DNA of 41,060 nucleotides. Origin: a bacterium (GTDB lineage Bacteria; Myxococcota_A; Bradymonadia; UBA7976; UBA1532). The notes beneath the pieces are model-generated. The model saw only the letters and a program-made list of their open reading frames with translations. It had not been told where the DNA came from and ran no database searches. Location of the stretch: NCBI GenBank assembly GCA_030426085.1, contig JAUHYW010000086.1:1-41060 (forward strand), given 5' to 3'. Made by a program: the position numbers and the translations under genes. Positions 16,213-24,418 of this stretch are shown here, piece after piece; the first letter of the stretch is position 1; each line of letters begins with the position of its first letter.

Positions 16213-16628
16213 CAGCCCTGGTCGAGCCGGGGCAGCAGCAGGCGCGTCTCGGCGTCGAGGTGGGCCTTGAGCTGCGCCAGCACGCCGCGCACGGTGGTCA
16301 TGAACCGCTCCCGGTCGACCGGCATGTCGTCCCGCACGTCCTGGATCATGGCCAGCAGCGTGCGGTAGTGGGTCGTCAGGTCGCGGTGCTGGGCGAGCAG
16401 GTCGGCGAGCGCCGCGTCGTCGGCGTCGAACACCGAGCGAGCCAGCTTCTCCTGGGCGGGGAAGTGGCGGTCCATATCGGCCTTGAGCACCTGGGCCAGC
16501 CGGTCGAGCTCGTCGAAGCCCTCGTCCCGGGCGAGCAGCTCGACCAGCTCCTCCATCCGCTTCAGCTCCCGCTCGAGCCGCGCGTGCTCGGCGCGCAGCG
16601 CATCTGCGCCGGGCAGTTCGTCGCTCAT
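16212..16628 (-). CDS. Hemerythrin HHE-domain protein
   Basis: 138 residues from ATG 16628, behind a strong AGGAGGTG. The four-helix pattern and its ligands are visible: LRAEHARLERELKRMEE, DRHFPAQEKLARS (HxxxE), LLAQHRDLTTHYRTLL, and LKAHLDAETRLLLPRL (HxxxE). The family binds a di-iron centre and senses or stores O2 or NO, or takes part in iron and redox stress. There is no signal peptide, so it should be cytosolic. Its stop overlaps the lipoprotein start (TGATG), and it follows hsdS by 80 bases on the same strand. Confidence 0.88.
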   Translation of the reverse strand: MSDELPGADALRAEHARLERELKRMEELVELLARDEGFDELDRLAQVLKADMDRHFPAQEKLARSVFDADDAALADLLAQHRDLTTHYRTLLAMIQDVRDDMPVDRERFMTTVRGVLAQLKAHLDAETRLLLPRLDQG

Positions 16629-16708
16629 GGCGCACACCTCCTGTTTGGGGGGCGAGCGTACCACGAGGCTCGCCGCCGCAGCGCCCGGTGTCGGCAGTCG
16701 GTGGCCGG

Positions 16709-17938
16709 TCAGTGGAGCCGCAGCCGCCCGTGGGTCAGCCCGAAGATGCGCCCCGCCCGCAGCGCCCTCAAGGTCCCGATCGTGCGCCGGGTCAGGGCCA
16801 GCAGGCGGTCGATGCGCGCCACCCGGATGCGCAGCGCCTCGACGATGCGGTCCTGCTCGGCCAGCGGCGGCAGGGGGATGGTCAGCCGGCGCAGCTCGGG
16901 CAGGCCGAGGGTGTCGATGGTGGCCCCCGTCGCCCGCCGCTCGAGCTCGGGGCGCATGGTGTACAGCGCGTACAGCAGCCAGCCGTTGCGCAGCGCCGGG
17001 CCGCAGGTCCAGCCGACGAGGTGCTGGCTGATGGCCATGTCGACCCCGGCGATGGCCGCCAGCCCGATGCTCGCGTCCCGGGTGAGCACCACCGTGCCCG
17101 CCGGCAGGATGCGGGCCGACGAGGCGTCGAGCCCGGCCCGGCTCAGCTTCACCTCGGTCTCGGTGATGACGTCCTGCGCCGCCAGGGTCCGGGTATCGGC
17201 CAGCGAGGCGAAGGGGATGTCGCAGTCGACCCACAGCTCGGCGTCGCCCCGGGGCGGGGTGTGCCCGGTGGACATGCGGGCCAGCCACTTCAGCCGCTGC
17301 GCCCGCCAGCCCCGGGGCAGGTCGCCGATCCAGCCGATGTCGGTGTCCTGGCGGGGGCCGGGCCGGTCCGCCCCCCGCACCGCGGCCCGCACCCGGGCGG
17401 CGCGCAGGGCCTCGAGCTGCTCGACGCGGGCCCGGCGCAGCGCGATCAGGCGGTCGATGGCCCCCACGTCGGCGTCGAGTCGATCGGCCAGCGCCCGCTG
17501 CTCGGTGGGCGGAGGCACCGGCACGTAGAGCCCGTGGGCCAGGTCGCGGCTGAGGCCCGGCACCCCGGTGTCCTGGGAGACCGCGTCGAGCCGCAGCCCC
17601 TCGAGCAGCCACGCCAGCCAGCGCAGCTCGACCCCCGGGGCGTGGCGCCGGTCGACGAAGAAGGCGGTGTCGATGCAGAAGGCCGGCTCGGGGCTGAGGT
17701 GCACCTTGCCGAAGCTGCCCTTGCGCCCCACGATCACCGCCGGCCCCTCGGTGTTGGCCACCCGGTGCCGCCCGACGACGCCGTTGCTGCCGAAGACCGG
17801 GATCGGGCCGTCGGCCCGGGCGCGGGCCGGCAGGCTATCCCCGTATTGCAGCCGGGCGAGGTGCTTGAGCCGCACCACCTTCCAGTGGCCGGGCACCGCC
17901 GCCAGCCGGGCCTCGTCGATGGGGCGGGCGCTCAGCAC
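16709..17938 (-). CDS. hsdS: Type I restriction-modification specificity subunit HsdS
   Basis: 409 residues from GTG 17938, overlapping the end of hsdM by seven bases. Two target-recognition halves are visible. The first opens with VPGHWKVVRLKHLARLQYGDSL and ends in a conserved helix, PPPTEQRALADRLDADVGAIDRLIALRRARVEQLEALR. The second opens with IGDLPRGWRAQRLKWLARMSTGHTPP and ends PPLAEQDRIVEALRIRVARIDRLLALTRRTIGTLRALR. Such a two-TRD protein normally recognises a split DNA site and docks two HsdM subunits. Both halves look complete. The target sequence cannot be read from the protein. Confidence 0.93.
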   Translation of the reverse strand: MLSARPIDEARLAAVPGHWKVVRLKHLARLQYGDSLPARARADGPIPVFGSNGVVGRHRVANTEGPAVIVGRKGSFGKVHLSPEPAFCIDTAFFVDRRHAPGVELRWLAWLLEGLRLDAVSQDTGVPGLSRDLAHGLYVPVPPPTEQRALADRLDADVGAIDRLIALRRARVEQLEALRAARVRAAVRGADRPGPRQDTDIGWIGDLPRGWRAQRLKWLARMSTGHTPPRGDAELWVDCDIPFASLADTRTLAAQDVITETEVKLSRAGLDASSARILPAGTVVLTRDASIGLAAIAGVDMAISQHLVGWTCGPALRNGWLLYALYTMRPELERRATGATIDTLGLPELRRLTIPLPPLAEQDRIVEALRIRVARIDRLLALTRRTIGTLRALRAGRIFGLTHGRLRLH

Positions 17939-19962
17939 CGCTCGCCCGTGCAGGGCAGGATCTCGGCCAGCAGCGCCGCGCTCTCGGCCTCGAGGGCCCG
18001 CAGCTCGGCCTCGATCTCCGACACCGGGCGGGGCTCGGTCCAGGTGTGGAAGACCCGGTCGAACGGGATCTGATAGCCCACCCGGGCCTTCTCCGGCTCG
18101 GTCCACGCGTCGGGCACGTAGGGCAGGACCTCGCGGGCCATGAAGGCCCCGATGGACCCCTCGAGCGGCACGTCCTCGGTGTCCCGGAGCTGGGGGTCGG
18201 GCTCGGGCAGGCCATCCCGGGCGAGGCACGGAGCCGCCTCGGGGTCCCGCTCGCCGATGGCCAGCCCGATGGCCTTGCGCAGCCGGGCGGTCGTCTTCGC
18301 GCCGAAGCGGCGCAGGGCCGCCTCGAGCACCGGCACGAACGCCGCCCGGTCGCGGAAGACCCGCTCCGACCCGATCGAGGCCAGCGCCTCGAGGATCGCC
18401 CGCTGCAGCGCCCGCCCGTCGGCGTCGTCCTCCAGGCGGCCGAAGGTCGACAGCGCCCGCACCCGGCCGATGGCCGCCGCGTCCACGCAGAACCTCAGCC
18501 GCAGAGGCCGCTCGATGGTCACCCGGCGGAAGGCGAAGGCGTCGTCGTCGAAGATGCGGACCCGCTCGCCAGGGGCGAAGGCCCGGTACAGCCGCACCAC
18601 CTCGGCGATGTGGGCCGGGGTCATGCGGTGCCGCTTGTCGCCCAGCGAGCGGGGCATGCGCTCGCACAGCGCGGTGGCGTCGATGAGCTGGATCCTGCGC
18701 TGACGCCGGGGCCGCTTGCGGTTGCACAGCAGCCAGACGTAGGTCCGGATGGCGGTGTTGTAGAAGAGCCCCGGGGGCAGGGCGATGACCGCCTCGAGCC
18801 AGTCGTTCTCGATGATCCAGCGCCGGATCTCGCTCTCGCCGGTGCCCGGGGCCCCGGTGAAGAGCGGCGAGCCGGCGAAGATCACCGCGATGCGCGACCC
18901 GCCGTCCCGCGGGCGCCGGGTCTTGCTCAGCATGTGTTGGAGGAACAGCAGCGAGCCGTCGCTCACCCGGGGCAGCCCCGCCGCGAACCGCCCGCCCTTG
19001 CCGTGGCGCGCCTCTTCCTTCAGAGCGGCCCGCACCTTCTTCCAGCTCACCCCGTAGGGCGGGTTGCAGACGCAGTAGTCGAACTTCGCCTCGGGGAAGA
19101 GGTCGGCGGTCAGCGAGTTGCCGTGGGCCACGCTCAACGGGTCGCGGCCGCGCAGCATCGCGTCGGCGAGCGCGATGGCGTACGAGGCGTCGTTGATCTC
19201 CTGGCCGTAGACCCGCAGCGGCGGGGCCTCGTCGGGGCGGGGCAGACCGGGGTCTTCCAGGGCCCGCTCCCGGGCCCGCTCCTCCGCGGCAGCGAGCATG
19301 CCGCCGGTCCCGCACGCCGGGTCGTAGAGGGTCGCGCCCGGCCGGGGCGGCGACTCGCAGAACAGCAGATCGACGATCAGGCGCACGACCTCCCGGGGGG
19401 TGAAGTGCTCGCCGGCCGTCTCGCCGCTCTGCTCTTTGAACTTCCGGATGAGCTCTTCGAAGATGTAGCCCATCTCGTGGTTGTCGACCGCGCGTCGGCC
19501 GGCCGGCGCGCGCCCGGGGGGGTAGAGCCCGAAGGCGGCGAACCGGCGGACCACCGGGGCGAGCAGCCTCTTCTTCGCCAGCACCCCGATGGTCTCGTCG
19601 AGCCCGAAGCGGGCCAGGACGTGGCGGGCGTCGGGGTCGAACGCGGCGATGTAGGCCCGCAGGCGCCGGGGCAGCGCGTCCCGGTCCAGCGCGGCCAGCC
19701 GGCCCAGGTCGTCGGGGCTGTGGTTGTAGACCGGCGCGCCGGCGGCGGCGAGCAGCATCGCGTGGCGGGTGTCGGGGTCGGCCCCGACGCAGCGGTCGGC
19801 GGCGGCGAGCACCGCCGGCTTGCTGGCCTCGAGCACGCAGTCGAAGCGGCGCAGCACGGTGAACGGCAGCACCACCGTCTCGTAGTCGGGGGCCTTGAAG
19901 TCGCCCCGCAGGACGTCGGCCACCTCCCAGATGAAGTTGACCGTCTCGCCGAATGCCTCCAC
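17932..19962 (-). CDS. hsdM: Type I restriction-modification DNA methyltransferase HsdM
   Basis: 676 residues from GTG 19962, chosen for GGAGAGGAG seven bases upstream and because VEAFGETVNFIWEVADVLRG is the usual family N-terminus. SAM-binding motif I is DPACGTGGML and the catalytic motif IV is NPPYG, giving N6-adenine methylation. The long N-terminal helical domain and HFTPREVVRLIVDLL match N6_Mtase/HsdM proteins. The C-terminal ~170 residues (AREVLPYVPDAW...VGYQIPFDRVFHTWTEPRP) are typical of the longer HsdM subgroup. HsdS overlaps its 3-prime end. No HsdR helicase-nuclease gene is in the window; a GST gene lies immediately upstream. Confidence 0.95.
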   Translation of the reverse strand: MEAFGETVNFIWEVADVLRGDFKAPDYETVVLPFTVLRRFDCVLEASKPAVLAAADRCVGADPDTRHAMLLAAAGAPVYNHSPDDLGRLAALDRDALPRRLRAYIAAFDPDARHVLARFGLDETIGVLAKKRLLAPVVRRFAAFGLYPPGRAPAGRRAVDNHEMGYIFEELIRKFKEQSGETAGEHFTPREVVRLIVDLLFCESPPRPGATLYDPACGTGGMLAAAEERARERALEDPGLPRPDEAPPLRVYGQEINDASYAIALADAMLRGRDPLSVAHGNSLTADLFPEAKFDYCVCNPPYGVSWKKVRAALKEEARHGKGGRFAAGLPRVSDGSLLFLQHMLSKTRRPRDGGSRIAVIFAGSPLFTGAPGTGESEIRRWIIENDWLEAVIALPPGLFYNTAIRTYVWLLCNRKRPRRQRRIQLIDATALCERMPRSLGDKRHRMTPAHIAEVVRLYRAFAPGERVRIFDDDAFAFRRVTIERPLRLRFCVDAAAIGRVRALSTFGRLEDDADGRALQRAILEALASIGSERVFRDRAAFVPVLEAALRRFGAKTTARLRKAIGLAIGERDPEAAPCLARDGLPEPDPQLRDTEDVPLEGSIGAFMAREVLPYVPDAWTEPEKARVGYQIPFDRVFHTWTEPRPVSEIEAELRALEAESAALLAEILPCTGERC

Positions 19963-19987
19963 TGCGCGCTCCTCTCCAGTAGACGGT

Positions 19988-20007
19988 CCGCGGTTGTCGA
20001 TCCGCGG
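19988..20007. promoter_or_regulatory. CCGCGG inverted repeat in the hsdM leader
   Basis: CCGCGG (19988-19993) and CCGCGG (20002-20007) are separated by eight bases, 26 bases or more upstream of the hsdM start. TTGACT on the minus strand (20022-20017) lies beside it and could be a -35 box, though the matching -10 is poor. The repeat could be an operator controlling methyltransferase expression, or a hairpin. Confidence 0.3.
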
Positions 20008-20085
20008 CGCGGCGCAAGTCAAGAGGAGTCGGAGGTGGAGTCGGGTCGGCGGGGCGGGGCTCTTCCGAGAGCGGTAGGGCGCGGC

Positions 20086-20721
20086 TCAGCCCTGGCTGGG
20101 GGCCGCCCCGCGGAAGGCGTCGAGCCCCATCAGCCGGCCGAGGTGGGCCTGGAGCGTCGGGGCCTCGCCGAGCAGCGCCTTGCCCTCGGGGAACATGCCC
20201 AGCACCGCCACCAGCGGGCCGACGTAGAGGTCGGCCAGGGTCGGCCCGTCGCCCACGAACCAGTCGCCGTCGCCCAGGGCGTCGGCGAGCACGCCGAGCA
20301 CCCGCTCGATGTCGGGCAGGGCCCCCTCGATGGTCTTCCGGTCGGGCTGACCGTCGGCGCCCCGGGGGAAGATGTACTGCAGCGCGTAGCGCACCACGCC
20401 CGCCGGGTAGAGGTAGCTGTCGGCGATGGACACGATCTGCCGGGCGCGGGCCCGCTCGGCGGCGCCCTTCGGCATGAGCCCCGGCCCGTCGAACGCGGCG
20501 TCGACGTACTCGCAGATGGCGGTGGTCTCGTAGAGCGACAGCCCCTCGTGCTCGAAGACGGGCACCTTGCCCCACGGGTGGCGGGCGAGGTGCTCGGGGG
20601 TCCGGTTGGCCGGCGGGGCGATGGGCTGGAAGTCGTGCTCGACGCCCTTGATGCCCAGCGCGCTGCGCGCGGTCCAGACGTAGGTGCTCTGGGGGAACCC
20701 GATGATGGTCGGCTTGCTCAC
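20086..20721 (-). CDS. Glutathione S-transferase family protein
   Basis: 211 residues from GTG 20721, preceded by GGAGGAC. The N-terminal thioredoxin-like domain reads KPTIIGFPQSTYVWTARSALGIKGVEHDF, with the conserved cis-Pro in GKVPVFEHEG and glutathione-binding LYETTAICEYVD. The C-terminal helical domain follows, with GDGDWFVGDGPTLADLYVGPLVAVL, the usual GST core motif. Ser13-Thr14 in PQSTYVW could supply the catalytic hydroxyl. Substrate unknown. It has its own promoter and is separated from hsdM by about 120 bases. Confidence 0.92.
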   Translation of the reverse strand: MSKPTIIGFPQSTYVWTARSALGIKGVEHDFQPIAPPANRTPEHLARHPWGKVPVFEHEGLSLYETTAICEYVDAAFDGPGLMPKGAAERARARQIVSIADSYLYPAGVVRYALQYIFPRGADGQPDRKTIEGALPDIERVLGVLADALGDGDWFVGDGPTLADLYVGPLVAVLGMFPEGKALLGEAPTLQAHLGRLMGLDAFRGAAPSQG

Positions 20722-20748
20722 GGCGGTCCTCCGGGTGGTGGTGCCCGG

Positions 20749-20777
20749 ACGATAGATCCGGCGTCGGCCGGGGACAA
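20749..20777 (-). promoter_or_regulatory. Promoter of the glutathione S-transferase gene
   Basis: On the minus strand TTGTCC (20777-20772), a 17-base spacer, and TATCGT (20754-20749) followed by CC. The predicted transcript starts about 20 bases before the GTG start and includes the GGAGG ribosome-binding site. Confidence 0.55.
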
Positions 20778-20835
20778 GCGCCTCACCCGCTTTCGGACCG
20801 CGGGCCCCCGGGCGGCCGGATTTCGCGCCCGACGC

Positions 20836-20864
20836 TTGACCCGCGGCCGGCGGCCGGTCACCGT
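20836..20864 (+). promoter_or_regulatory. Candidate promoter of the holin-like gene
   Basis: TTGACC (20836-20841), a 17-base spacer, then CACCGT (20859-20864). The -35 box is good and the -10 box weak, but its CGT core resembles the other promoters here. The start codon is at 20916. Confidence 0.35.
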
Positions 20865-20915
20865 CGGAGCGTCGCCCGCATCTCACCCCCGTCCCGCCGA
20901 CTCGAGGAGGCTGTC

Positions 20916-21278
20916 ATGATCGATCTGCTCGTCACCTGGGTGGTCTACGCCGCCGCGCTCATGGTCGGGGCCAAGGCGCTGACCACCGTCCGCATCAACG
21001 ACTGGGGCGCCGCCTTCGGCGCCGCGGCGGCGTTCGGGGTGGTCAACGTGCTGCTCGGCTGGCTCATCACCTGGGTGGTGACCGTGCTCAGCCTGCCGGC
21101 GATCATCCTCACCCTGGGCCTGTTCGCGCTGTTCATCCACATCATCGTCAACATGATCCTGCTCAAGCTGGCCGACGCGGTGACCGGCAAGGCGTTCGAC
21201 GTCGACAGCATGGGCGGCCTCTTCGGGCTGGCGCTCATCATGAGCCTCGCCGGGTGGGTCGCCGGCCGGCTCACCTGA
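20916..21278 (+). CDS. Phage-holin-superfamily-IV type membrane protein
   Basis: 120 residues from ATG 20916, with GAGGAGG five bases upstream. Three to four hydrophobic segments: LLVTWVVYAAALMVGAKAL, AAFGAAAAFGVVNVLLGWLI, VVTVLSLPAIILTLGLFALFIHIIVNMILL and FGLALIMSLAGWVAG. The LPAIILTLGLFALFIHIIVNMILL region is the core of the small membrane family PF04020, often called phage holin family. In chromosomes these are usually stand-alone proteins of unknown role, not lysis genes. No endolysin or phage gene is nearby. It converges on radA with 15 bases between stops. Confidence 0.85.
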   Translation: MIDLLVTWVVYAAALMVGAKALTTVRINDWGAAFGAAAAFGVVNVLLGWLITWVVTVLSLPAIILTLGLFALFIHIIVNMILLKLADAVTGKAFDVDSMGGLFGLALIMSLAGWVAGRLT

Positions 21279-21293
21279 CCCCGGCCGCCGCTC

Positions 21294-22652
21294 TCAGAAC
21301 AGCACGTCGAGCGCCTGCTCGACGGTGGAGACCGGCACCAGCCCCTGCTCGCCGAGCTGCCGGGCCGCGTCGCGGTTACCGGCGGGCAGCACGATGCGCT
21401 CGAAGCCCAGCCGGCGGGCCTCGACGATGCGGGCGTCGGCCCCGATCACGCCCCGGATCTCACCCCCCAGCCCCACCTCGCCGAACACCGCCACCTTGGG
21501 GTCGAGCGGCCGGTCGCGGTGGCTCGACGCCAGCGCCGCGATCACCGGCAGATCGGCCGCCGGCTCGTCGAGCCGCATGCCGCCGGCCACGTTCACGAAG
21601 ACGTCACCCCCCACATCGAGCCCCGCCTTGCGCTCGAGCACCGCGAGCAGCAGCGCGGTGCGGTTGCCGTCGAAGCCGATCGCGGTGCGCCGGGGGGTGC
21701 CGTGGGCCTCGTGGGTCACCAGCGCCTGCACCTCGACCAGCAGCGGGCGGGTGCCCTCGAAGCAGGCGGCGACCACCGAGCCCGACGCGCCGGCGGCCCG
21801 CTCGGCGAGGAACAGCGCGCTGGGGTTGTCCACCTCGGCCAGCCCGTCGGACTTCATCTCGAAGGCGCCGAGCTCGTCGGTGTTGCCGAAGCGGTTCTTG
21901 ACCGCCCGCAGCAGCCGGAACGGGTGCCCCCGCTGCCCCTCGAGGTAGAGCACCGTGTCGACCATGTGCTCGAGCATGCGCGGCCCGGCGAGGTTGCCCG
22001 CCTTGGTGACGTGCCCCACCACGAAGGTCACGATCTCCCGCCCCTTGGCCAGCGCCATCAGCCGGCTGGTGATCGCCCGGAGCTGGGCCACGCTGCCCGG
22101 CGCGCTGCCCACGTCTTCGGTGTAGAGCGTCTGCACCGAGTCGATGACCAGCACCCGCGGCTCGAGCTTCGCGACGTGGTGCTCGATGCGGCTCAGCGAG
22201 GTCTCGGCCACCAGCCACAGGCTCTCGGCCTCGGCCCCGATGCGGTCGAAGCGCAGCCGGGTCTGGCGGGCGCTCTCCTCGCCGCTGACGTAGAGCACCG
22301 GCACGTCGAACCGGGCGATGCGGTCGCTGGCCTGCAAGAGCAGCGTGCTCTTGCCGATGCCCGGGTCGCCCCCGATGAGCACCAGCGCCCCGGGCACCAG
22401 CCCCCCGCCGAGCACCCGGTCCAGCTCGCCGATGCCGGTCGAGGCCCGGTGGGGCGCGCCGCCCTCGACCTCCTTGAGCCGGAGGGGCTTGCTGACCGGC
22501 AGCCCGGCGCGGCCCCCGCCCGGGGGAGGCGCCGGCGGGGCGGCCTCTTCTTCGACGGTGCCCCACTCGCCGCAGGCGGTGCACCGGCCGAGCCACTTGG
22601 GGTGGGTCTGCCCGCAGGCGGTGCAGGCGTAGGTCGTGCGCTTGCGAGCCAT
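21294..22652 (-). CDS. radA: DNA repair protein RadA (Sms)
   Basis: 452 residues from ATG 22652. Zinc finger with C10, C13, C24, C27 (ACTACGQ...GRCTACGEW). Walker A GDPGIGKST (95-103) and LVIDSVQTLY form the RecA-like ATPase. The KNRFG motif specific to RadA is present (AVKNRFGNTDE), and the C-terminal Lon-protease-like domain is complete (NVAGGMRLDEPAADLPVIAALASS...GEVGLGGEIRGV). RadA is a hexameric helicase promoting branch migration in recombination. Length is normal. The barrel-protein gene lies 40 bases upstream on the same strand and could be cotranscribed. Confidence 0.97.
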   Translation of the reverse strand: MARKRTTYACTACGQTHPKWLGRCTACGEWGTVEEEAAPPAPPPGGGRAGLPVSKPLRLKEVEGGAPHRASTGIGELDRVLGGGLVPGALVLIGGDPGIGKSTLLLQASDRIARFDVPVLYVSGEESARQTRLRFDRIGAEAESLWLVAETSLSRIEHHVAKLEPRVLVIDSVQTLYTEDVGSAPGSVAQLRAITSRLMALAKGREIVTFVVGHVTKAGNLAGPRMLEHMVDTVLYLEGQRGHPFRLLRAVKNRFGNTDELGAFEMKSDGLAEVDNPSALFLAERAAGASGSVVAACFEGTRPLLVEVQALVTHEAHGTPRRTAIGFDGNRTALLLAVLERKAGLDVGGDVFVNVAGGMRLDEPAADLPVIAALASSHRDRPLDPKVAVFGEVGLGGEIRGVIGADARIVEARRLGFERIVLPAGNRDAARQLGEQGLVPVSTVEQALDVLF

Positions 22653-22692
22653 CAGCGGCGCCCCCCGCCCCGGTGGGCGATCACGCGGGCCC

Positions 22693-23340
22693 TCACCAGC
22701 CGTAGCCCGGGCCCAGGTGCCCCACGAAGAGCACCCCCGGCCGCCCGACCCCGCTGAAGGCCTTGAACCCGGCCTCGGCCCGCACGAACCAGTGGTCGTC
22801 GAACCACATGTCGACCCCGCCGCTGACGTTGATCGTGACCCCACCCGACGGGCCGTTGGCAGAGGTGAAGAAGGCTTCATCACCCAGCGTGGGGTCGCCG
22901 TGGTTGGCGATGTCCAGCTCGCTGTCGACCAGGTCGAACCCCACCCCCAGGCCGCCGCGCAACCAGGGGCGCAGCCGGTCCTCGGTGAACAGGTACTCGA
23001 CGCCCACCAGGTCGATGTGCAGGAAGCGCATCGGGCCGTCGTCGGGCAGCGCCTCGTAGACGTGCACCCCCCAGGCGAGCCGGGCCGGGCCGATCCGGTA
23101 GGCGAAGCCCAGGCCGAAGACCAGGGGCGTGCCCCCGGCCAGCGGGGCCCGGTCGGTGAACCAGTGGTTGTAGCCCCCGACGTCGAGCCAGAGGATGCTC
23201 TCGCCCTCGATCTCTTCGGGGTAGAGCGGGATGTCACCCGGCGCGGGCCCGTCGTCGGGCGCGGCGATGGCCGGCCCGGCGGCGGCCGGCAGGGTGAGCA
23301 GGAGCGCGAGCAGGACCGTCTTCGGAGTTGCGTGCTGCAT
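22693..23340 (-). CDS. Small outer-membrane beta-barrel-like protein
   Basis: 215 residues from ATG 23340; an upstream in-frame ATG (23358) would put extra residues ahead of the signal peptide. Signal peptide TVLLALLLTLPAAAGPAIAA. The mature protein is a series of alternating aromatic strands: ILWLDVGGYNHWF, PLVFGLGFAYRIG, ARLAWGVHVYEA, FLHIDLVGVEYLF, RPWLRGGLGVGFDL, GGVTINVSGGVDMWFDDHWFVRAEAGF, VLFVGHLGPGYGW. This fits an eight-strand OmpA/OmpW-like barrel, with the RPWLRGGLGVGFD and GVDMWFDDHWFVRAEAGF pieces typical of outer-membrane-protein-beta-barrel families. Function unknown. Confidence 0.75.
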   Translation of the reverse strand: MQHATPKTVLLALLLTLPAAAGPAIAAPDDGPAPGDIPLYPEEIEGESILWLDVGGYNHWFTDRAPLAGGTPLVFGLGFAYRIGPARLAWGVHVYEALPDDGPMRFLHIDLVGVEYLFTEDRLRPWLRGGLGVGFDLVDSELDIANHGDPTLGDEAFFTSANGPSGGVTINVSGGVDMWFDDHWFVRAEAGFKAFSGVGRPGVLFVGHLGPGYGW

Positions 23341-23399
23341 GGTCCCGGCATACTGCAAGAAGCGGGGCCACGATGGAATGCCGGCTCCGGGAGTGGGGT

Positions 23400-23418
23400 G
23401 CGTTCAGTCGCTGAACGC
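23400..23418. terminator. Hairpin downstream of the Gly-rich lipoprotein gene
   Basis: GCGTTCAG, loop TCG, CTGAACGC: a perfect 8-bp stem 60 bases beyond the stop of the lipoprotein gene on the minus strand. No T-run follows, so it may be a weak terminator or an RNA-stability element. A 9-base direct repeat, GCGTCCAGA twice, lies beside it at about 23421-23438. Confidence 0.4.
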
Positions 23419-23476
23419 CGGCGTCCAGAGCGTCCAGATCGGGGACGCATCGGCGGCGGGGCGCGGGTTGTGGCCC

Positions 23477-24298
23477 CTACTGCGACAGGGTGCCGGTGAC
23501 GTGGATCGTGATCCCGGTGTCGGGGGCCTCGCCGCTGACCGCCGCGGTGACGTCGATCGGACCGTCGAGGGCCCAGACGTCGAGGGTGATCGTGCCCACC
23601 TCGTAGTCGACGGTCTCCTCGGCGGTCAGCCAGGCCACCGGGTACTCGGCGGCGTCGAGCGGCGCGCTGTCGGCGGCGTTGGCCAGATCATCGAACTCGA
23701 TCCCGTAGAAGGTGCCGTCGACCTCGAAGTAGACCTCGAGATCGCCCGGCGCGCCGTCGCCCTTGGCCCCGACCACCGCCCAGGCGTCGGATGAAGCGAG
23801 CAGCTCCCCGTCGCCATTGTCTCGGGTGACGGTCACCGAGACCCCGCCCGGAGCCCCGGCGTTGTGGCCGTCGTCGTCGGTCAGGCAGACGGCGAACGCC
23901 CGGCAGTCCCCGGTCGACTCCGCCCGCTCGCAGGCCACCGCGGCCCGCTGCAGGATGGGCTCGTCGGGGGCCTCGGCGAGGCCGTTGGCCAGGTCTTCGC
24001 AATCGTTGCAGTTGCCGATCACCGCCAGCGCCTGGGGGCAGTCGCGCTCGAATGCGTCGCAGATGGCGGCGCAGTCGAACGGCCCATCGGCCGCGCCGCC
24101 CATGCCGCCGACGCCCCCGCTCCCGCCGGTCCCGCCCATGCCGCCCTCACCGCCGTCGACGTCGGGGACCTGCCCCCCGCTCCCGCCGGCCCCGGCGTCG
24201 GGGTCGGCGGACTCGTCGTCGAGGCAGCCGGACAGCGGGGCGACGGCCAGGGCCAGCGCGAGGGCGAGGGGGCGGGGCGCACGGGGCGGGGCACGCAT
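23477..24298 (-). CDS. Gly-rich-linker lipoprotein
   Basis: 273 residues from ATG 24298. Signal peptide LALALALAVAPLSGC gives a lipobox with LSGC. A Gly/Asp linker follows (GAGGSGG, GGMGGTGGSGGVGGMGGA), a pattern common in myxobacterial lipoproteins. A Cys-rich helical region (CAAICDAFERDCPQA...CNDCEDLANG...CRAFAVCL) resembles small disulfide domains found after such linkers. The C-terminal ~130 residues are beta-rich (VSVTVTRDNGDGELL, DLEVYFEVDGTFYGIEFDD, GTITLDVWALDGPIDVTAAVSGE), like a small jelly-roll or barrel lipocalin fold. No function assigned. Confidence 0.75.
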   Translation of the reverse strand: MRAPPRAPRPLALALALAVAPLSGCLDDESADPDAGAGGSGGQVPDVDGGEGGMGGTGGSGGVGGMGGAADGPFDCAAICDAFERDCPQALAVIGNCNDCEDLANGLAEAPDEPILQRAAVACERAESTGDCRAFAVCLTDDDGHNAGAPGGVSVTVTRDNGDGELLASSDAWAVVGAKGDGAPGDLEVYFEVDGTFYGIEFDDLANAADSAPLDAAEYPVAWLTAEETVDYEVGTITLDVWALDGPIDVTAAVSGEAPDTGITIHVTGTLSQ

Positions 24299-24393
24299 CG
24301 GGATACTCCGGGTCGGGGTTGCCGCCCCGCAATGCCCGACCGCCCGGCGCCTGATCCAGCAACAATCTGGCAACGCCCCCGCCCCGCCGGAGG

Positions 24394-24409
24394 GCCGGTG
24401 GAGACCGGC
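24394..24409. terminator. Hairpin after the cytochrome-like lipoprotein gene
   Basis: GCCGGT, loop GGAG, ACCGGC: a perfect 6-bp GC-rich stem ten bases beyond the stop at 24419 in the minus direction. There is no T-run. It probably marks the 3-prime end of the lipoprotein mRNA. Confidence 0.4.
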
Positions 24410-24418
24410 GCGCGCGGG

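Noticed and set aside
16212-19962. Defence island around hsdMS
   Set aside because: No other defence gene recognised. Neighbours are a hemerythrin-like protein, lipoprotein, HMCES repair protein and GST, with similar base composition.
16709-20575. 1288-codon frame continuing hsdS upstream through hsdM and GST
   Set aside because: Only the last 409 codons read as HsdS. The rest is an out-of-frame reading of hsdM and of the GST gene.
18046-20919. 957-codon plus-strand ORF across hsdM and GST
   Set aside because: It spans two well-supported minus-strand genes and the gap between them, which only a chance open frame in GC-rich DNA would do.
20916-21278. Prophage remnant suggested by the holin-like gene
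   Set aside because: No lysis, capsid, tail, integrase or attachment repeat nearby. This family is common as a lone chromosomal gene.
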